From: Streptomyces sp. AJS327
GTDB taxonomy: Bacteria > Actinomycetota > Actinomycetes > Streptomycetales > Streptomycetaceae
Length of the DNA stretch: 64,000 nucleotides
NCBI RefSeq assembly: GCF_013450295.1
Contig: NZ_SKBR01000003.1
Span: 620,001-684,000, forward strand
Reading direction: 5' to 3'
The position numbers were made by a program, and so were the translations under genes. Within the stretch, counting starts at the first letter, position 1, and every line of letters starts with the position of its first letter. Positions 35,560 to 44,320 of the stretch are shown here, piece by piece. A model generated the notes under the pieces. The model ran no database searches. It saw nothing but the letters and a program-made list of their open reading frames with translations, and was not told the origin of the DNA.

Positions 35560-37484
35560 GCCGCACTCCGGAGCGGAGTTCCGAAGTGCCCGCAGACACC
35601 GGGGAGTTGCGGCTCGGGGGAGCCGAAGCGCTCGCCGCGCCGCCGCCGGGCTGGACCCTGGAGGCGGACGTGGTGGTCGTCGGGTCCGGAGTCGCGGGCC
35701 TCACCGCCGCGTTGCGCTGTGCGGCGGCGGGCCGCCGCACCGTCGTGGTGACCAAGGCGCGGCTGGACGACGGCTCCACGCGCTGGGCGCAGGGCGGGAT
35801 CGCCGCCGCGCTCGGCGCCGACGACAGCCCGGCCCAGCACCGGGACGACACGCTGCTCGCGGGCGCCGGACTCTGCGACGAGCGCGCGGTCCACACGCTC
35901 GTCACCGAGGGCCCGGAGGCGGTACGCCAACTCATCGCCACCGGCGCCGCGTTCGACCTGGCGGAGGACGGCGGGATCGAGCTAACCCGGGAGGGCGGCC
36001 ACCGTCGGCGCCGCATCGCGCACGCGGGCGGGGACGCGACGGGCGCGGAGATCTCCCGCGCGCTGGTCGCCGCCGTCACCGGCCGCCCCGCCGACAGCCG
36101 TCCCGTCACCGGCCGCCCGGCCGAAAGTGGCTCCGCCGACGCCGAGTTGCCGCTGCGCACCGTGGAGAACGCGCTCGTCCTCGACCTGCTCACCACGCCC
36201 GAGGGAGCGGCGGCCGGGGTCACCCTGCACGTCATGGGCGAGGGGCAGCGCGACGGGGTGGGCGCGGTGCGCGCGCCCGCCGTGGTGCTCGCCACCGGGG
36301 GCATGGGCCAGATCTTCTCCGCCACGACCAACCCCGCGGTCTCCACCGGCGACGGGGTGGCGCTCGCGCTGCGGGCGGGCGCCGAGGTCTCGGACCTGGA
36401 GTTCGTCCAGTTCCACCCGACGGTGCTCTACCTCGGCCGGGACGCGCGCGGCCAGCAGCCGCTGATCTCCGAGGCGGTCCGCGGCGAGGGCGCGCATCTG
36501 GTGGACGCCGACGGGGTGCGGTTCATGCTCGGGCAGCACGAACTCGCGGAGCTGGCGCCACGGGACGTCGTCGCCAAGGCGATCATGCGGCGCGCCGCCC
36601 AACAGGGAGTGCCCCACATGTACTTGGACGGACGGCACTTCGGCGCCGCGATGTGGGAGAGCCGCTTCCCCACCATCCTCGCGTCCTGCCGCTCGCACGG
36701 CGTCGACCCGGTGACCGGGCTGATCCCCGTCGCGCCCGCCGCGCACTACGCGAGCGGCGGCGTACGGACGGACCTGGCCGGGCGGACCACGGTGCCCGGG
36801 CTGTACGCCTGTGGCGAGGTCTCCTGCACCGGAGTGCACGGCGCCAACCGGCTCGCGTCGAACAGCCTGCTGGAGGGGCTGGTCTTCGCCGAGCGCATCG
36901 CCGCCCGGATCACCGCCCCCGGCTCCGGCCCGTCCGCGAACCCCGCCCCGTTCCCGAGCGCCGCCGACGGTCCCGCCCCCGGTCCCGTGTCGTCCCCGGC
37001 CCGCCGAGTGCTGCTGCCGCCCCAGGCCCGTCCGGTGATCCAGCGGGTGATGACGGAGGGCGCCGGGGTGCTCCGCTCGGAGCGCAGCCTGGCCGAGGCC
37101 GCCGCGCGCCTGGACCAACTGGCCGCCGAGAGCGACGTGTTGGAAAGCGACGTGTTGGAAGCCGGTACGACCGGGCGGGCGGAGCCAGGGGTGGAGGCGT
37201 GGGAGACCACCAACCTCCTGCTGGTGGCCCGCGCCCTGGTCGCGCTGGCCAGGCGCCGGGCCGAGACCCGGGGCTGCCACTGGCGGGAGGACCACCCGGA
37301 GCGGGACGACCGAGGCTGGCGCCACCACCTCGTCGCCGCCCTGCCCGACGCTTCCGATCATGGCCCTGACCAGCACGGTCATCGGATCGCCACGGCGGCC
37401 CGTAACCTCGTGGTGCGTACGACGGAAACGATGGACCCGACGGGAACGACCGTTCCTTCGGTCGCGAACAAGGAGAAGCCGTGA
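35556..37484 (+). CDS. nadB: L-aspartate oxidase
   Basis: A 642-residue FAD enzyme oxidising L-aspartate to iminoaspartate, the first step of NAD synthesis. It has the FAD dinucleotide fold VVVGSGVAGLTAALR (G43-x-G45-x-x-G48), RWAQGGIAAA, EFVQFHPTVLY, APAAHYASGGV and GVHGANRLASNSLLEG. Two low-complexity inserts (about 175-190 and 450-480) are lineage extras. The quinolinate synthase gene nadA is not adjacent here. nadB overlaps panC and nadC by 4 nt on either side, so the whole run is coupled. Confidence 0.95.
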   Translation: MSRTPERSSEVPADTGELRLGGAEALAAPPPGWTLEADVVVVGSGVAGLTAALRCAAAGRRTVVVTKARLDDGSTRWAQGGIAAALGADDSPAQHRDDTLLAGAGLCDERAVHTLVTEGPEAVRQLIATGAAFDLAEDGGIELTREGGHRRRRIAHAGGDATGAEISRALVAAVTGRPADSRPVTGRPAESGSADAELPLRTVENALVLDLLTTPEGAAAGVTLHVMGEGQRDGVGAVRAPAVVLATGGMGQIFSATTNPAVSTGDGVALALRAGAEVSDLEFVQFHPTVLYLGRDARGQQPLISEAVRGEGAHLVDADGVRFMLGQHELAELAPRDVVAKAIMRRAAQQGVPHMYLDGRHFGAAMWESRFPTILASCRSHGVDPVTGLIPVAPAAHYASGGVRTDLAGRTTVPGLYACGEVSCTGVHGANRLASNSLLEGLVFAERIAARITAPGSGPSANPAPFPSAADGPAPGPVSSPARRVLLPPQARPVIQRVMTEGAGVLRSERSLAEAAARLDQLAAESDVLESDVLEAGTTGRAEPGVEAWETTNLLLVARALVALARRRAETRGCHWREDHPERDDRGWRHHLVAALPDASDHGPDQHGHRIATAARNLVVRTTETMDPTGTTVPSVANKEKP

Positions 37485-38515
37485 CCAACCCCACCCCGCA
37501 GCCCGTTCACGTGCCGCTGCTGACCATCGGGGGCCCGCCCGTCGGGGCCGAGGCGGACGGCGGCTGCGGGTCCGCCTGCGGCTGCGGCGGCCCCGAGGGC
37601 GCCGACCTCGACCCGCTGGACTGCGGGCTGGACCCGGATCTGGCGGCGCTGCTGGCCGAGGCGGGGCTCGACCCCGTCCGGGTGGAGGACGTGGCCCACC
37701 TCGCCATCGAGGAGGACCTGGACCAGGGCGTCGACGTCACCACCGTCGCGACCGTCCCGGAGGACGCCGTCGCCGTCGGTGACTTCACCGCCCGCGCGGA
37801 CGGCGTGGTGGCGGGACTGCGCGTCGCCGAGGCGGTGCTCTCCGTGGTCTGCACCGACGAGTTCGAGGTCGAACGGCACGTCGAGGACGGTGACCGGGTG
37901 GTCGCGGGCCAGCCGCTGCTGACCGTCCGCACCCGCACCCGGGACCTGCTCACCGGCGAGCGGAGCGCGCTGAACCTGCTCTGCCACCTGTCCGGCATCG
38001 CCACCGCCACCCGAGCCTGGGCGGACGTCCTGGAGAGCGCGGGAACCGGCGCGCGGGTGCGCGACACCCGCAAGACGACGCCCGGACTGCGCGCGCTGGA
38101 GAAGTTCGCGGTGCGCTGCGGCGGCGGCGACAACCACCGGATGTCGCTCTCGGACGCCGCGCTGATCAAGGACAACCACGTGGTCGCGGCGGGCGGGGTC
38201 GCCGAGGCGTTCCGCCGGGTGCGCGAGGAGTTCCCCGACCTGCCCGTCGAGGTCGAGGTGGACGCGCTCGACCAGCTCGAACCGGTGCTCGCGGAGGGCG
38301 CGGACCTGGTGCTGCTCGACAACCTCTCGCCGGAGGAGACCGCCGAGGCCGTCCGACGCGTCGCCGGACGCGCCCAGTTGGAGTCCTCGGGCGGTCTGAC
38401 GCTGGAGAACGCCGCCGCCTACGCGGCCACCGGAGTGGACTTCATCGCGGTGGGAGCGCTCACCCACTCGTCCCCGGTTCTCGATATCGGTCTCGACCTG
38501 CGCGACGATCGCTGA
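37481..38515 (+). CDS. nadC: Nicotinate-nucleotide pyrophosphorylase (carboxylating) with Cys-rich N-terminus
   Basis: A 344-residue quinolinate phosphoribosyltransferase giving nicotinate mononucleotide. The core is typical: IEEDLDQGVDVTT, LLTGERSALNLLCHLSGIAT, DTRKTTPGLRALEKFAV, GGGDNHRMSLSDAALIKDNH and SGGLTLENAAAYAATGVDF. About 45 extra residues at the start hold four cysteines (GGCGSACGCGG, then one in LDCGLDP), which is unusual and might bind a metal or an Fe-S cluster. It starts with GTG overlapping the nadB stop, and coaX follows after 39 bp. Confidence 0.94.
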   Translation: MTNPTPQPVHVPLLTIGGPPVGAEADGGCGSACGCGGPEGADLDPLDCGLDPDLAALLAEAGLDPVRVEDVAHLAIEEDLDQGVDVTTVATVPEDAVAVGDFTARADGVVAGLRVAEAVLSVVCTDEFEVERHVEDGDRVVAGQPLLTVRTRTRDLLTGERSALNLLCHLSGIATATRAWADVLESAGTGARVRDTRKTTPGLRALEKFAVRCGGGDNHRMSLSDAALIKDNHVVAAGGVAEAFRRVREEFPDLPVEVEVDALDQLEPVLAEGADLVLLDNLSPEETAEAVRRVAGRAQLESSGGLTLENAAAYAATGVDFIAVGALTHSSPVLDIGLDLRDDR

Positions 38516-38554
38516 CCTCCACCACGGATCACCACGGAACCGGGGCCCCGCACC

Positions 38555-39352
38555 ATGCTGTTGACGATTGACGTAGGCAACACCCAGACCGTCCTCGGCC
38601 TGTTCGACGGACAGGAGGTGGTCGAGCACTGGCGCATCTCCACCGACCCACGGCGCACCGCCGACGAACTGGCCGTGCTGCTCCAGGGGTTGATGGGCAT
38701 GCACCCGCTGCTCGGCGAGGAGCTGGGGGACAGCGTGGAGGGGATCGCGATCTGCTCCACCGTCCCCTCGGTACTCCACGAGCTGCGCGAGGTGACCCGG
38801 CGCTACTACGGCGACATCCCCGCCGTGCTCGTCGAACCCGGCGTCAAGACGGGCGTGCCGATCCTGGTGGACAACCCCAAGGAGGTCGGCGCGGACCGCA
38901 TCATCAACGCCCTGGGCGCGATCGAGCTGTACGGCGGCCCGTGCGTGGTCGTCGACTTCGGCACCGCGACCACCTTCGACGCGGTCTCCGCCCGGGGCGA
39001 GTACGTCGGTGGCGTCATCGCCCCCGGCATCGAGATCTCCGTGGACGCGCTGGGGATGCGCGGCGCGCAGCTCCGCAAGATCGAACTGGCCCGGCCCCGG
39101 AGCGTGATCGGCAAGAACACCGTCGAGGCGATGCAGTCCGGCATCCTCTACGGCTTCGCGGGCCAGGTCGACGGCGTCGTGAACCGGATGGCCACCGAAC
39201 TCGCCGACGACCCGGACGACGTCACCGTCATCGCCACCGGCGGCCTGGCGCCGATGGTGCTCGGCGAGGCGATGACAATCGACGAACACGAGCCCTGGAT
39301 CACCCTGATCGGCCTCCGCCTGGTCTACGAGCGCAACGTCGCCCGCCTCTGA
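38555..39352 (+). CDS. coaX: Type III pantothenate kinase
   Basis: A 265-residue CoaX that phosphorylates pantothenate, the first committed step of CoA synthesis. It has the phosphate-binding start MLLTIDVGNTQTVLGLF, the ICSTVPSV segment, NPKEVGADRIINA, VVDFGTATTFD and GGVIAPGIEIS. Length and ends are normal. With panC it gives two steps of the CoA pathway within the same run as nadB-nadC. Confidence 0.95.
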   Translation: MLLTIDVGNTQTVLGLFDGQEVVEHWRISTDPRRTADELAVLLQGLMGMHPLLGEELGDSVEGIAICSTVPSVLHELREVTRRYYGDIPAVLVEPGVKTGVPILVDNPKEVGADRIINALGAIELYGGPCVVVDFGTATTFDAVSARGEYVGGVIAPGIEISVDALGMRGAQLRKIELARPRSVIGKNTVEAMQSGILYGFAGQVDGVVNRMATELADDPDDVTVIATGGLAPMVLGEAMTIDEHEPWITLIGLRLVYERNVARL

Positions 39353-40286
39353 CCCACCGCCCGCCCCGCTCCGCGACCACCAGGCTCCCCCAGCTCCCCG
39401 GTTCCTCCGGGACCGTTCGGGCCGCTCCGGACCTGTCCGCGCTTCCCCGGAGGTCACCCGGGCCGCTCGGGGCGCACCCCCGGTGCCGCGTCGTGCGGTC
39501 GTGTGTCCCCCGGGTTCGCCCAACTTCCGCTCTCGGCCGACCAGTTGCCCCCGTACCGGCGACGCCCCCGGCCCACCACCACGTCCCCGACCCCCCTCTC
39601 CCCCACACCCCCGGCACGTCCGGTGTTACCGAGCACCGCACCTCCGATCCGCCGGCGCACCACCACCCCGGCCGCCGCTCCCGACCGTCTCCGGGGCCAC
39701 GATCCCAAGCGCCCACCGAAATCGCGGAGTTGGCCGCCGCCTTCAGGGGATCCCGACCACCACCCACGCAACCCCGGACGTAGCCCCACACCCACGCACC
39801 CTCCCCAACAGCCCGCACCCGGACCGTTCTTCGACAACCGGCCCACCAGCGGCCTCAGTTGTCCACGAATCGACCAACTCCCGTATCCACACCTGTGGAT
39901 GGTCTGTCCGCCCCGCGCGAACCGCGCCCCGGCCGCACGCCCACCCGGAAGCGCTTCCCCGCGGCCGCCCTCCCGGCCGCCCCGTACCCCTCGCCACCCC
40001 CTCGCCGCACCCACCCCGACCCCCGACCCCGGCCTCTTGCCCTCCGCACGCGCACCGGGCCACACCGCGACCTCCCCGCCCGCCGATCGGCCGGACCCGC
40101 CCACCCGTAGCGGCGCCCGGCCGCCGGAGGCGGGCCGTTGGAACACGCGGCGGGCCACGCGGGCCACGCGCGGGCAGGGCGGGCGTTGACCGCCCCCGTC
40201 CACACGCTGTGGACAGGGGCGGGGGCGCCACGCCCAGCGGGAGCGATCAGCCCAAGGAGCCCGGGGGCCCGGCCTATCGTCACCCC
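39353..40286. other. Long spacer with DnaA-box-like sites
   Basis: About 930 bp without a credible gene; its open frames are Pro/Arg-rich shadows. Five sites resemble the Streptomyces DnaA box TTGTCCACA: 39859-39867 (TTGTCCACG), 39883-39891 (GTATCCACA), 39894-39902 (reverse, CCATCCACA), 40196-40204 (CCGTCCACA) and 40208-40216 (reverse, CTGTCCACA). The last four form two convergent pairs, one with a 2-bp gap and one with a 3-bp gap. A TATCGT -10 box at 40275-40280 lies 6 nt before the next gene. Confidence 0.5.
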
Positions 40287-41963
40287 ATGCCCACCCCACA
40301 CGGTTCCCGAGGCGGCATGGCCTTCAGCGCGGCCGAGCTGGAGGTACTGCGCTCCGCCCTCGCTGCCGCTCTCCGCGCCCGCCCCGGTACCGAGGACCGG
40401 ACGCGCCCGACGAACGACGACGCCGGGCGGCACCACCCGGGACGGGACCTCCGCCCCTACCTTCGCCTCGCCGAAGCCATCGAGGAGACGGCGGCGGAGG
40501 ACGCCCGCTACCGCGCCTTCCTCCTCGCGGACCTCGCACGACACCGGGCCGCGCTCCCCGGCGCCGCCACCGGGTACCTGACTCGCCTCGAAGAGGCCCT
40601 CACCCTCGACTGCCTGCCCCATCCGGACGACCTGGCGGCACTGCGCATGCTGCGCGCGCACGCGCGCGTCCCCGCCGAGGCGCGGCGCCGCGCCGGTCTG
40701 CTGCACCGCTGCGCCGAGCTGCTCGACCGGCCCGTCCGTACCCGGCTGCGGGTGCTGCCCGGTGGCCGTACCCCGCGCGGCGTCGCCCTCGCGTCCGTCG
40801 AGGGGTGCACGGCGTGGGGCGCCGGGCACGCGCTGGTGACGCACGAGGGCACGGCGGCCGAGCGGGCCGCGCGGGTCACCGCCGCGCGGCACGCCGCCTC
40901 GGCCGTCGGGTCCCCCGGTCTGCCCGCGGCCCGGCCGGGCTCCCCGGAGGACCCGAGCCACGAGCCGACCCCCGAACCGGGAGCCGAGCCGGACGCCAAC
41001 CTCAATCCCGAGCCCGTGCCGAGCCCCGATGCCCCGGACCGCGAGGTTCCGGAACTCGAAGTCCCGGTCCGCGAACCCGTCTCCGAGCGCCTTCCGGAGG
41101 CACGGGTCGCGGAGGAGCAGCCACCGACGGGAGCGGAAGCGGACTCCACGGAGCACGATGGGGAGGCCGACGACGCCGACCCGGGCGAACCCCGGTGCGG
41201 AGGGACCCCGGAGGAGCGGGACGCCGGGGAACCCGAGTTGGACGAGCGGGAGCCGGAGGAGTGGACGGAGCCGAAGTACGAGTCGGAGGCTCCGCGCACG
41301 GACGAGACGGATCAGACGGATGAGGTGGAGGAGGCGGGCGAGCCGGAGGAGGAGGGCGGGACGGACGAGCCCGTGACCGCTCTCCCACTGGACGCCGTGG
41401 CCACCAACGAGCCCGCCGAGACAGGGGAGTTCGCCCCCGCCCCCGCGGTGACCACCGAGCACGAGGCCACCGAGCACGAGGCCACCGTCCGCGACGACGC
41501 CGAGCACGAGCCCGGGGAGCACGAGGCCACGCGGTACGACGCCGCCGAACACGAGGCGACGGAGCACGAGGTGGCCGAGTACGAGGCGACGGGGGCGCTC
41601 GGGCACGAGGAGCGCGGTGGGCACGCTCCGTCCGGACAGCCCGTTCAGTCCGGGAACGTGGAGGAGCCGGGTGACTCGGGCGATGCCGGGGACTCCGGGG
41701 ACTCGGGCGAACCCGGTGAGTCCGGCGAACCGGCGGAGCCGGGGGAGGGTACGGGGGAGCCGGAGCCCGAGGAGGAGCAGCCCGAGCGGCCCGCCGAACC
41801 CGCGGCTCCGTCCCCGTCCCGTCCGTCGGACACCCCGGGGACCTCCGAGCCGAGGTCGCCCAGTCCCGGCAAGCCCGTACCGACCCCGGCCGAGGTCTTC
41901 CCGCCCCGGCGCCGCCGGTTGCCGCCGCCGGAACAGGCCGCCGACCGGGTGCTGTCAGCCTGA
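40287..41963 (+). CDS. Acidic, repeat-containing protein of unknown function
   Basis: A 558-residue protein. The N-terminal about 200 residues look folded and alpha-helical (FSAAELEVLRSALAAALRA, DLRPYLRLAEAIEETAAED, YLTRLEEALTLDCLPHPDDL). The rest is strongly acidic Glu/Asp/Pro low complexity, with an EHEAT-type repeat near 395-435 and GDSGDSGE repeats further on, ending in a short basic segment PPRRRRLPPPEQAADRVLSA. No membrane helix or signal peptide is visible. Orthologues follow coaX in Streptomyces, but I know no function. ATG 40287 has a leaderless-type TATCGT box. A very strong terminator follows. Confidence 0.75.
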   Translation: MPTPHGSRGGMAFSAAELEVLRSALAAALRARPGTEDRTRPTNDDAGRHHPGRDLRPYLRLAEAIEETAAEDARYRAFLLADLARHRAALPGAATGYLTRLEEALTLDCLPHPDDLAALRMLRAHARVPAEARRRAGLLHRCAELLDRPVRTRLRVLPGGRTPRGVALASVEGCTAWGAGHALVTHEGTAAERAARVTAARHAASAVGSPGLPAARPGSPEDPSHEPTPEPGAEPDANLNPEPVPSPDAPDREVPELEVPVREPVSERLPEARVAEEQPPTGAEADSTEHDGEADDADPGEPRCGGTPEERDAGEPELDEREPEEWTEPKYESEAPRTDETDQTDEVEEAGEPEEEGGTDEPVTALPLDAVATNEPAETGEFAPAPAVTTEHEATEHEATVRDDAEHEPGEHEATRYDAAEHEATEHEVAEYEATGALGHEERGGHAPSGQPVQSGNVEEPGDSGDAGDSGDSGEPGESGEPAEPGEGTGEPEPEEEQPERPAEPAAPSPSRPSDTPGTSEPRSPSPGKPVPTPAEVFPPRRRRLPPPEQAADRVLSA

Positions 41964-41975
41964 ACGCCGTCCCCA

Positions 41976-42017
41976 CGCGGGGGCCGGGACACCGACTTCG
42001 GTGTCCCGGCCCCCGCG
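41976..42017 (+). terminator. Strong hairpin terminator
   Basis: A perfect 20-bp inverted repeat (41976-41995 with 41998-42017) and minimal loop, 12 nt after the stop codon of the acidic protein gene, followed by TTCT. Confidence 0.88.
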
Positions 42018-42078
42018 TTCTGGGTGGGTGGCGGGCGCGGCGTAGGCTGGGGTACCGGACAGAGGGAGGCCCACCGCC

Positions 42079-42249
42079 ATGGACTACATCGCCGCGCTGA
42101 CCCCGCCGTTCCTGATGGCGACGGCCTTTACCGCACTCATCGTGACGATCGTGAAGAGCCAGGGGGGCGCGAACAAGGCGAAGGAGGACGCCGCCGTGGA
42201 CGCGGCGTTGGCCCAGGCCGAAGCGCGCGGCGAGCAGCGGGACGCCTGA
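42079..42249 (+). CDS. Small single-pass membrane protein
   Basis: A 56-residue protein with one hydrophobic helix (about 6-26: LTPPFLMATAFTALIVTIV) and a charged Lys/Glu/Ala-rich tail. ATG 42079 has a perfect GGGAGG at 7 nt, and GC3 is high. A TAGGCT box lies some 30 nt upstream. It is flanked by the 20-bp terminator and followed by about 490 bp without a gene. The function is unknown. Confidence 0.75.
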   Translation: MDYIAALTPPFLMATAFTALIVTIVKSQGGANKAKEDAAVDAALAQAEARGEQRDA

Positions 42250-42725
42250 ACCGCTTCGACAGTCCGCTCCCCCGCCGCACCCGCCGAGCGCCATCCGCCA
42301 GGCAGCCGTTGCCGCTCGCGTTCGCCAGTGGACGTCCGTCGGTCGTCACGTCCACGGTTCGACCCCCTCGCGGTAGTGGGGGAACAGCGCTTCCCCGACG
42401 TCCCGCGCTTCCCCTGACGCCCCGCGAGCGGTCCGCGACTCTCCCGCCGCCGACCGCGCACCGGACGGCTGTCCGGATCACGCACGGCGCGTACGACAGG
42501 AGGCCCGCGTGGGGCAGCCACCGACCGCTTCCCTGGTTTCGGGGCCGCCGACTCGGGCCGGGGCACCGGGGGTTCGGGTTTCGGAGCGCGGGCGCGCAGC
42601 TTTCCGGTCGTTTTCCCGGGGTACCCCAGCCCGCCGCGTGGCGGTTTTCGCCCCCGCCTTCCTCTCCGCCTTCCCCCTCGCCTTTCCGGAGGCCAGAAAA
42701 GCCGCGCATACTGGACATCTGCCCT
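42250..42725. other. Non-coding spacer before the BlaI-type gene
   Basis: About 475 bp. Its middle holds a GGTTCGA sequence that recalls a tRNA T-loop, but no stems form around it. No gene was recognised. Confidence 0.5.
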
Positions 42726-42731
42726 TATTAT
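42726..42731 (+). promoter_or_regulatory. -10 box of a probable leaderless transcript
   Basis: TATTAT, unusually AT-rich for this DNA, ends 7 nt before GTG 42739. No ribosome-binding site is present. Confidence 0.55.
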
Positions 42732-42738
42732 GCTCGTC

Positions 42739-43149
42739 GTGGCTCGACGTTTGGGAGACCTGGAAGACGCCGTCATGACCCGGGTATGGCGGTGGAACCG
42801 GCCAGTTACCGTGCGAGAAGTCCTCGAAGATCTTCAGGAAGAACGCTCCATCGCCTACACCACCGTGATGACGGTAATGGACAACCTTCGCCTGAAGGGA
42901 TGGCTTCGCAGAGTCGGGGAAGGCCGCGCCTATCGTTATGAGGCGGTGTCCACCCGTGCCGCCTACTCGGCGGCACTGATGAACGAAGGGTGGTCGGCCA
43001 GTGACAACCCGGCCGCCGCCCTCGTCGACTTCTTCGGGATGATGTCCCCCGAACAGGTAGACGTGCTCCGGGACGCACTCCGGGTCGTACAACTGCGTGG
43101 CGTGCACCTCGACACCCCCGGCGAGAGAGACGAGCCGCCGGGGCGATAG
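42739..43149 (+). CDS. BlaI/MecI/CopY-family transcriptional repressor
   Basis: A 136-residue winged-helix repressor of the penicillinase-repressor family: LGDLEDAVMTRVWRWNRPVTVREVLEDL, then SIAYTTVMTVMDNLRLKGWL as recognition helix and wing. The C-terminal dimerisation part contains AALMNEGWSASDNPAAALVDFF. No BlaR/MecR sensor protease lies next to it, so its signal is unknown. I prefer GTG 42739, which suits the -10 box, over ATG 42730, which overlaps that box. The stop codon overlaps the -10 box of the next gene. Confidence 0.85.
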   Translation: MARRLGDLEDAVMTRVWRWNRPVTVREVLEDLQEERSIAYTTVMTVMDNLRLKGWLRRVGEGRAYRYEAVSTRAAYSAALMNEGWSASDNPAAALVDFFGMMSPEQVDVLRDALRVVQLRGVHLDTPGERDEPPGR

Positions 43150-43152
43150 CGT
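43147..43152 (+). promoter_or_regulatory. -10 box of the leaderless acetyltransferase transcript
   Basis: TAGCGT includes the BlaI-type stop codon and ends 6 nt before ATG 43159. No Shine-Dalgarno sequence is present. Confidence 0.55.
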
Positions 43153-43158
43153 CCTTAC

Positions 43159-43692
43159 ATGGCAGAACCCGGGAGAGTGAGCCCGCTCACCGAAGTCTCC
43201 GTCCGCAGGGCGCGTACCTCGGACGTGCCCGCGATCCGCCGACTCCTCGACGTCTACTCGCGGGACCGCATCCTCCTCGACAAAGCGACGGTGACGCTTT
43301 ACGAGGACATCCAGGAGTTCTGGGTCGCCGAGCGCGACCACGACGGCACGGTGGTCGCCTGCGGTGCGCTGCACGTGATGTGGGAGGATCTGGCCGAGGT
43401 CAGGACGCTGGCGGTGGATCCGGCGCTCAAAGGGGCCGGGGTCGGGCACCTGGTGCTGGATAAGTTGCTCCAGACCTCGCGCTGGCTCGGTGTCCGGCGC
43501 ATTTTCTGTCTCACCTTCGAAGTGGACTTCTTCACCAAGCACGGCTTCACCGAGATCGGTGAGACGCCGGTGGACGGCGATGTCTACAGTGAGCTGCTGC
43601 GTTCCTATGACGAAGGCGTGGCCGAGTTCTTGGGACTGGAACGCGTGAAGCCCAACACCTTGGGTAACAGTCGCATGCTGCTGCATCTCTGA
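43159..43692 (+). CDS. argA: N-acetylglutamate synthase (GNAT type)
   Basis: A 177-residue GNAT acetyltransferase of the short actinobacterial N-acetylglutamate synthase type (like M. tuberculosis Rv2747), which feeds arginine synthesis. It shows VRRARTSDVPAIRRLLD, ACGALHVMWEDLAEVRTLAVDP, the acetyl-CoA loop GAGVGHLVLDKLL and CLTFEVDFFTKHGFTEIGETPV. Unlike E. coli ArgA it has no kinase-like domain. It lies away from other arg genes. The start is leaderless. Confidence 0.85.
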   Translation: MAEPGRVSPLTEVSVRRARTSDVPAIRRLLDVYSRDRILLDKATVTLYEDIQEFWVAERDHDGTVVACGALHVMWEDLAEVRTLAVDPALKGAGVGHLVLDKLLQTSRWLGVRRIFCLTFEVDFFTKHGFTEIGETPVDGDVYSELLRSYDEGVAEFLGLERVKPNTLGNSRMLLHL

Positions 43693-43845
43693 GGGACTCA
43701 GAAGTGCGGCGCTATGTCCGAAAGATCCCGTGAATCCTCGTCCGCGGTGCGAGCAAAGTCCACCGAGGGTTTGAGTTTCTTCCGGAAAAGCGGTTTGCTT
43801 TGTCGGCAGTATCGGCAATGCGTTATCAACGAATGGGAGCAGCAG

Positions 43846-44181
43846 GTGGCTCAGAAGGTTCAGGTTCTTCTTCTCGATGACCTCGACGGCGGCGAAGCGG
43901 ACGAGACCGTGACCTTCGCGCTCGATGGGAAGACCTACGAGATCGACCTCACCACCGCCAATGCGGACAAGCTCCGTGGCGTGCTGGAGCCCTATGTCAA
44001 CGGTGGCCGCCGTACCGGTGGGCGCTCCGGCCGTGGAAAGGCCCGCGCCGCCTCTCCGAGCGCCGGTGGTCAGGACACGGCGAAGATTCGTGCCTGGGCC
44101 AAGGAGCAGGGTTACGAGGTCAACGACCGGGGCCGGGTGCCCGCGAATATCCGTGAGGCGTACGAGAAGGCCAACGGCTGA
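43846..44181 (+). CDS. lsr2: Lsr2 nucleoid-associated protein
   Basis: A 111-residue H-NS-like protein that silences AT-rich, often foreign, DNA. The N-terminal dimerisation part is AQKVQVLLLDDLDGGEADET, and the C-terminal DNA-binding domain has EQGYEVNDRGRVPANIREAYEKAN with the RGR minor-groove motif. A Gly/Arg/Ser-rich linker joins them. I start at GTG 43846 with GGGAG close upstream; the frame is open to 43714 but is not conserved. It lies upstream of clpC, as in other Streptomyces. Confidence 0.95.
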   Translation: MAQKVQVLLLDDLDGGEADETVTFALDGKTYEIDLTTANADKLRGVLEPYVNGGRRTGGRSGRGKARAASPSAGGQDTAKIRAWAKEQGYEVNDRGRVPANIREAYEKANG

Positions 44182-44281
44182 GCTGGCCGGGTGCCACGTT
44201 TTGCGGGCGGGTGTGGGGCGGTCGTCGCACACGCCAGCCGCAGGAGGTCCGGAACCGGACCCGTGCCCGGTTCACGCCCTG

Positions 44282-44320
44282 GCCCGGGAGGCCGCACATG
44301 ACAGGCGCGGCCTCCCGGGC
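44282..44320 (+). terminator. Terminator after lsr2
   Basis: A perfect 14-bp GC-rich stem (44282-44295 with 44307-44320) and 11-nt loop about 100 bp after the lsr2 stop codon. Confidence 0.75.

Noticed and set aside
39483..40286. In-frame upstream extension of the acidic protein gene
   Set aside because: The extension is Pro/Arg-rich without codon bias, and a -10 box lies 6 nt before ATG 40287.
42356..42362. GGTTCGA resembling a tRNA T-loop
   Set aside because: Flanking bases do not pair as a T-stem and no anticodon or acceptor stem can be drawn.
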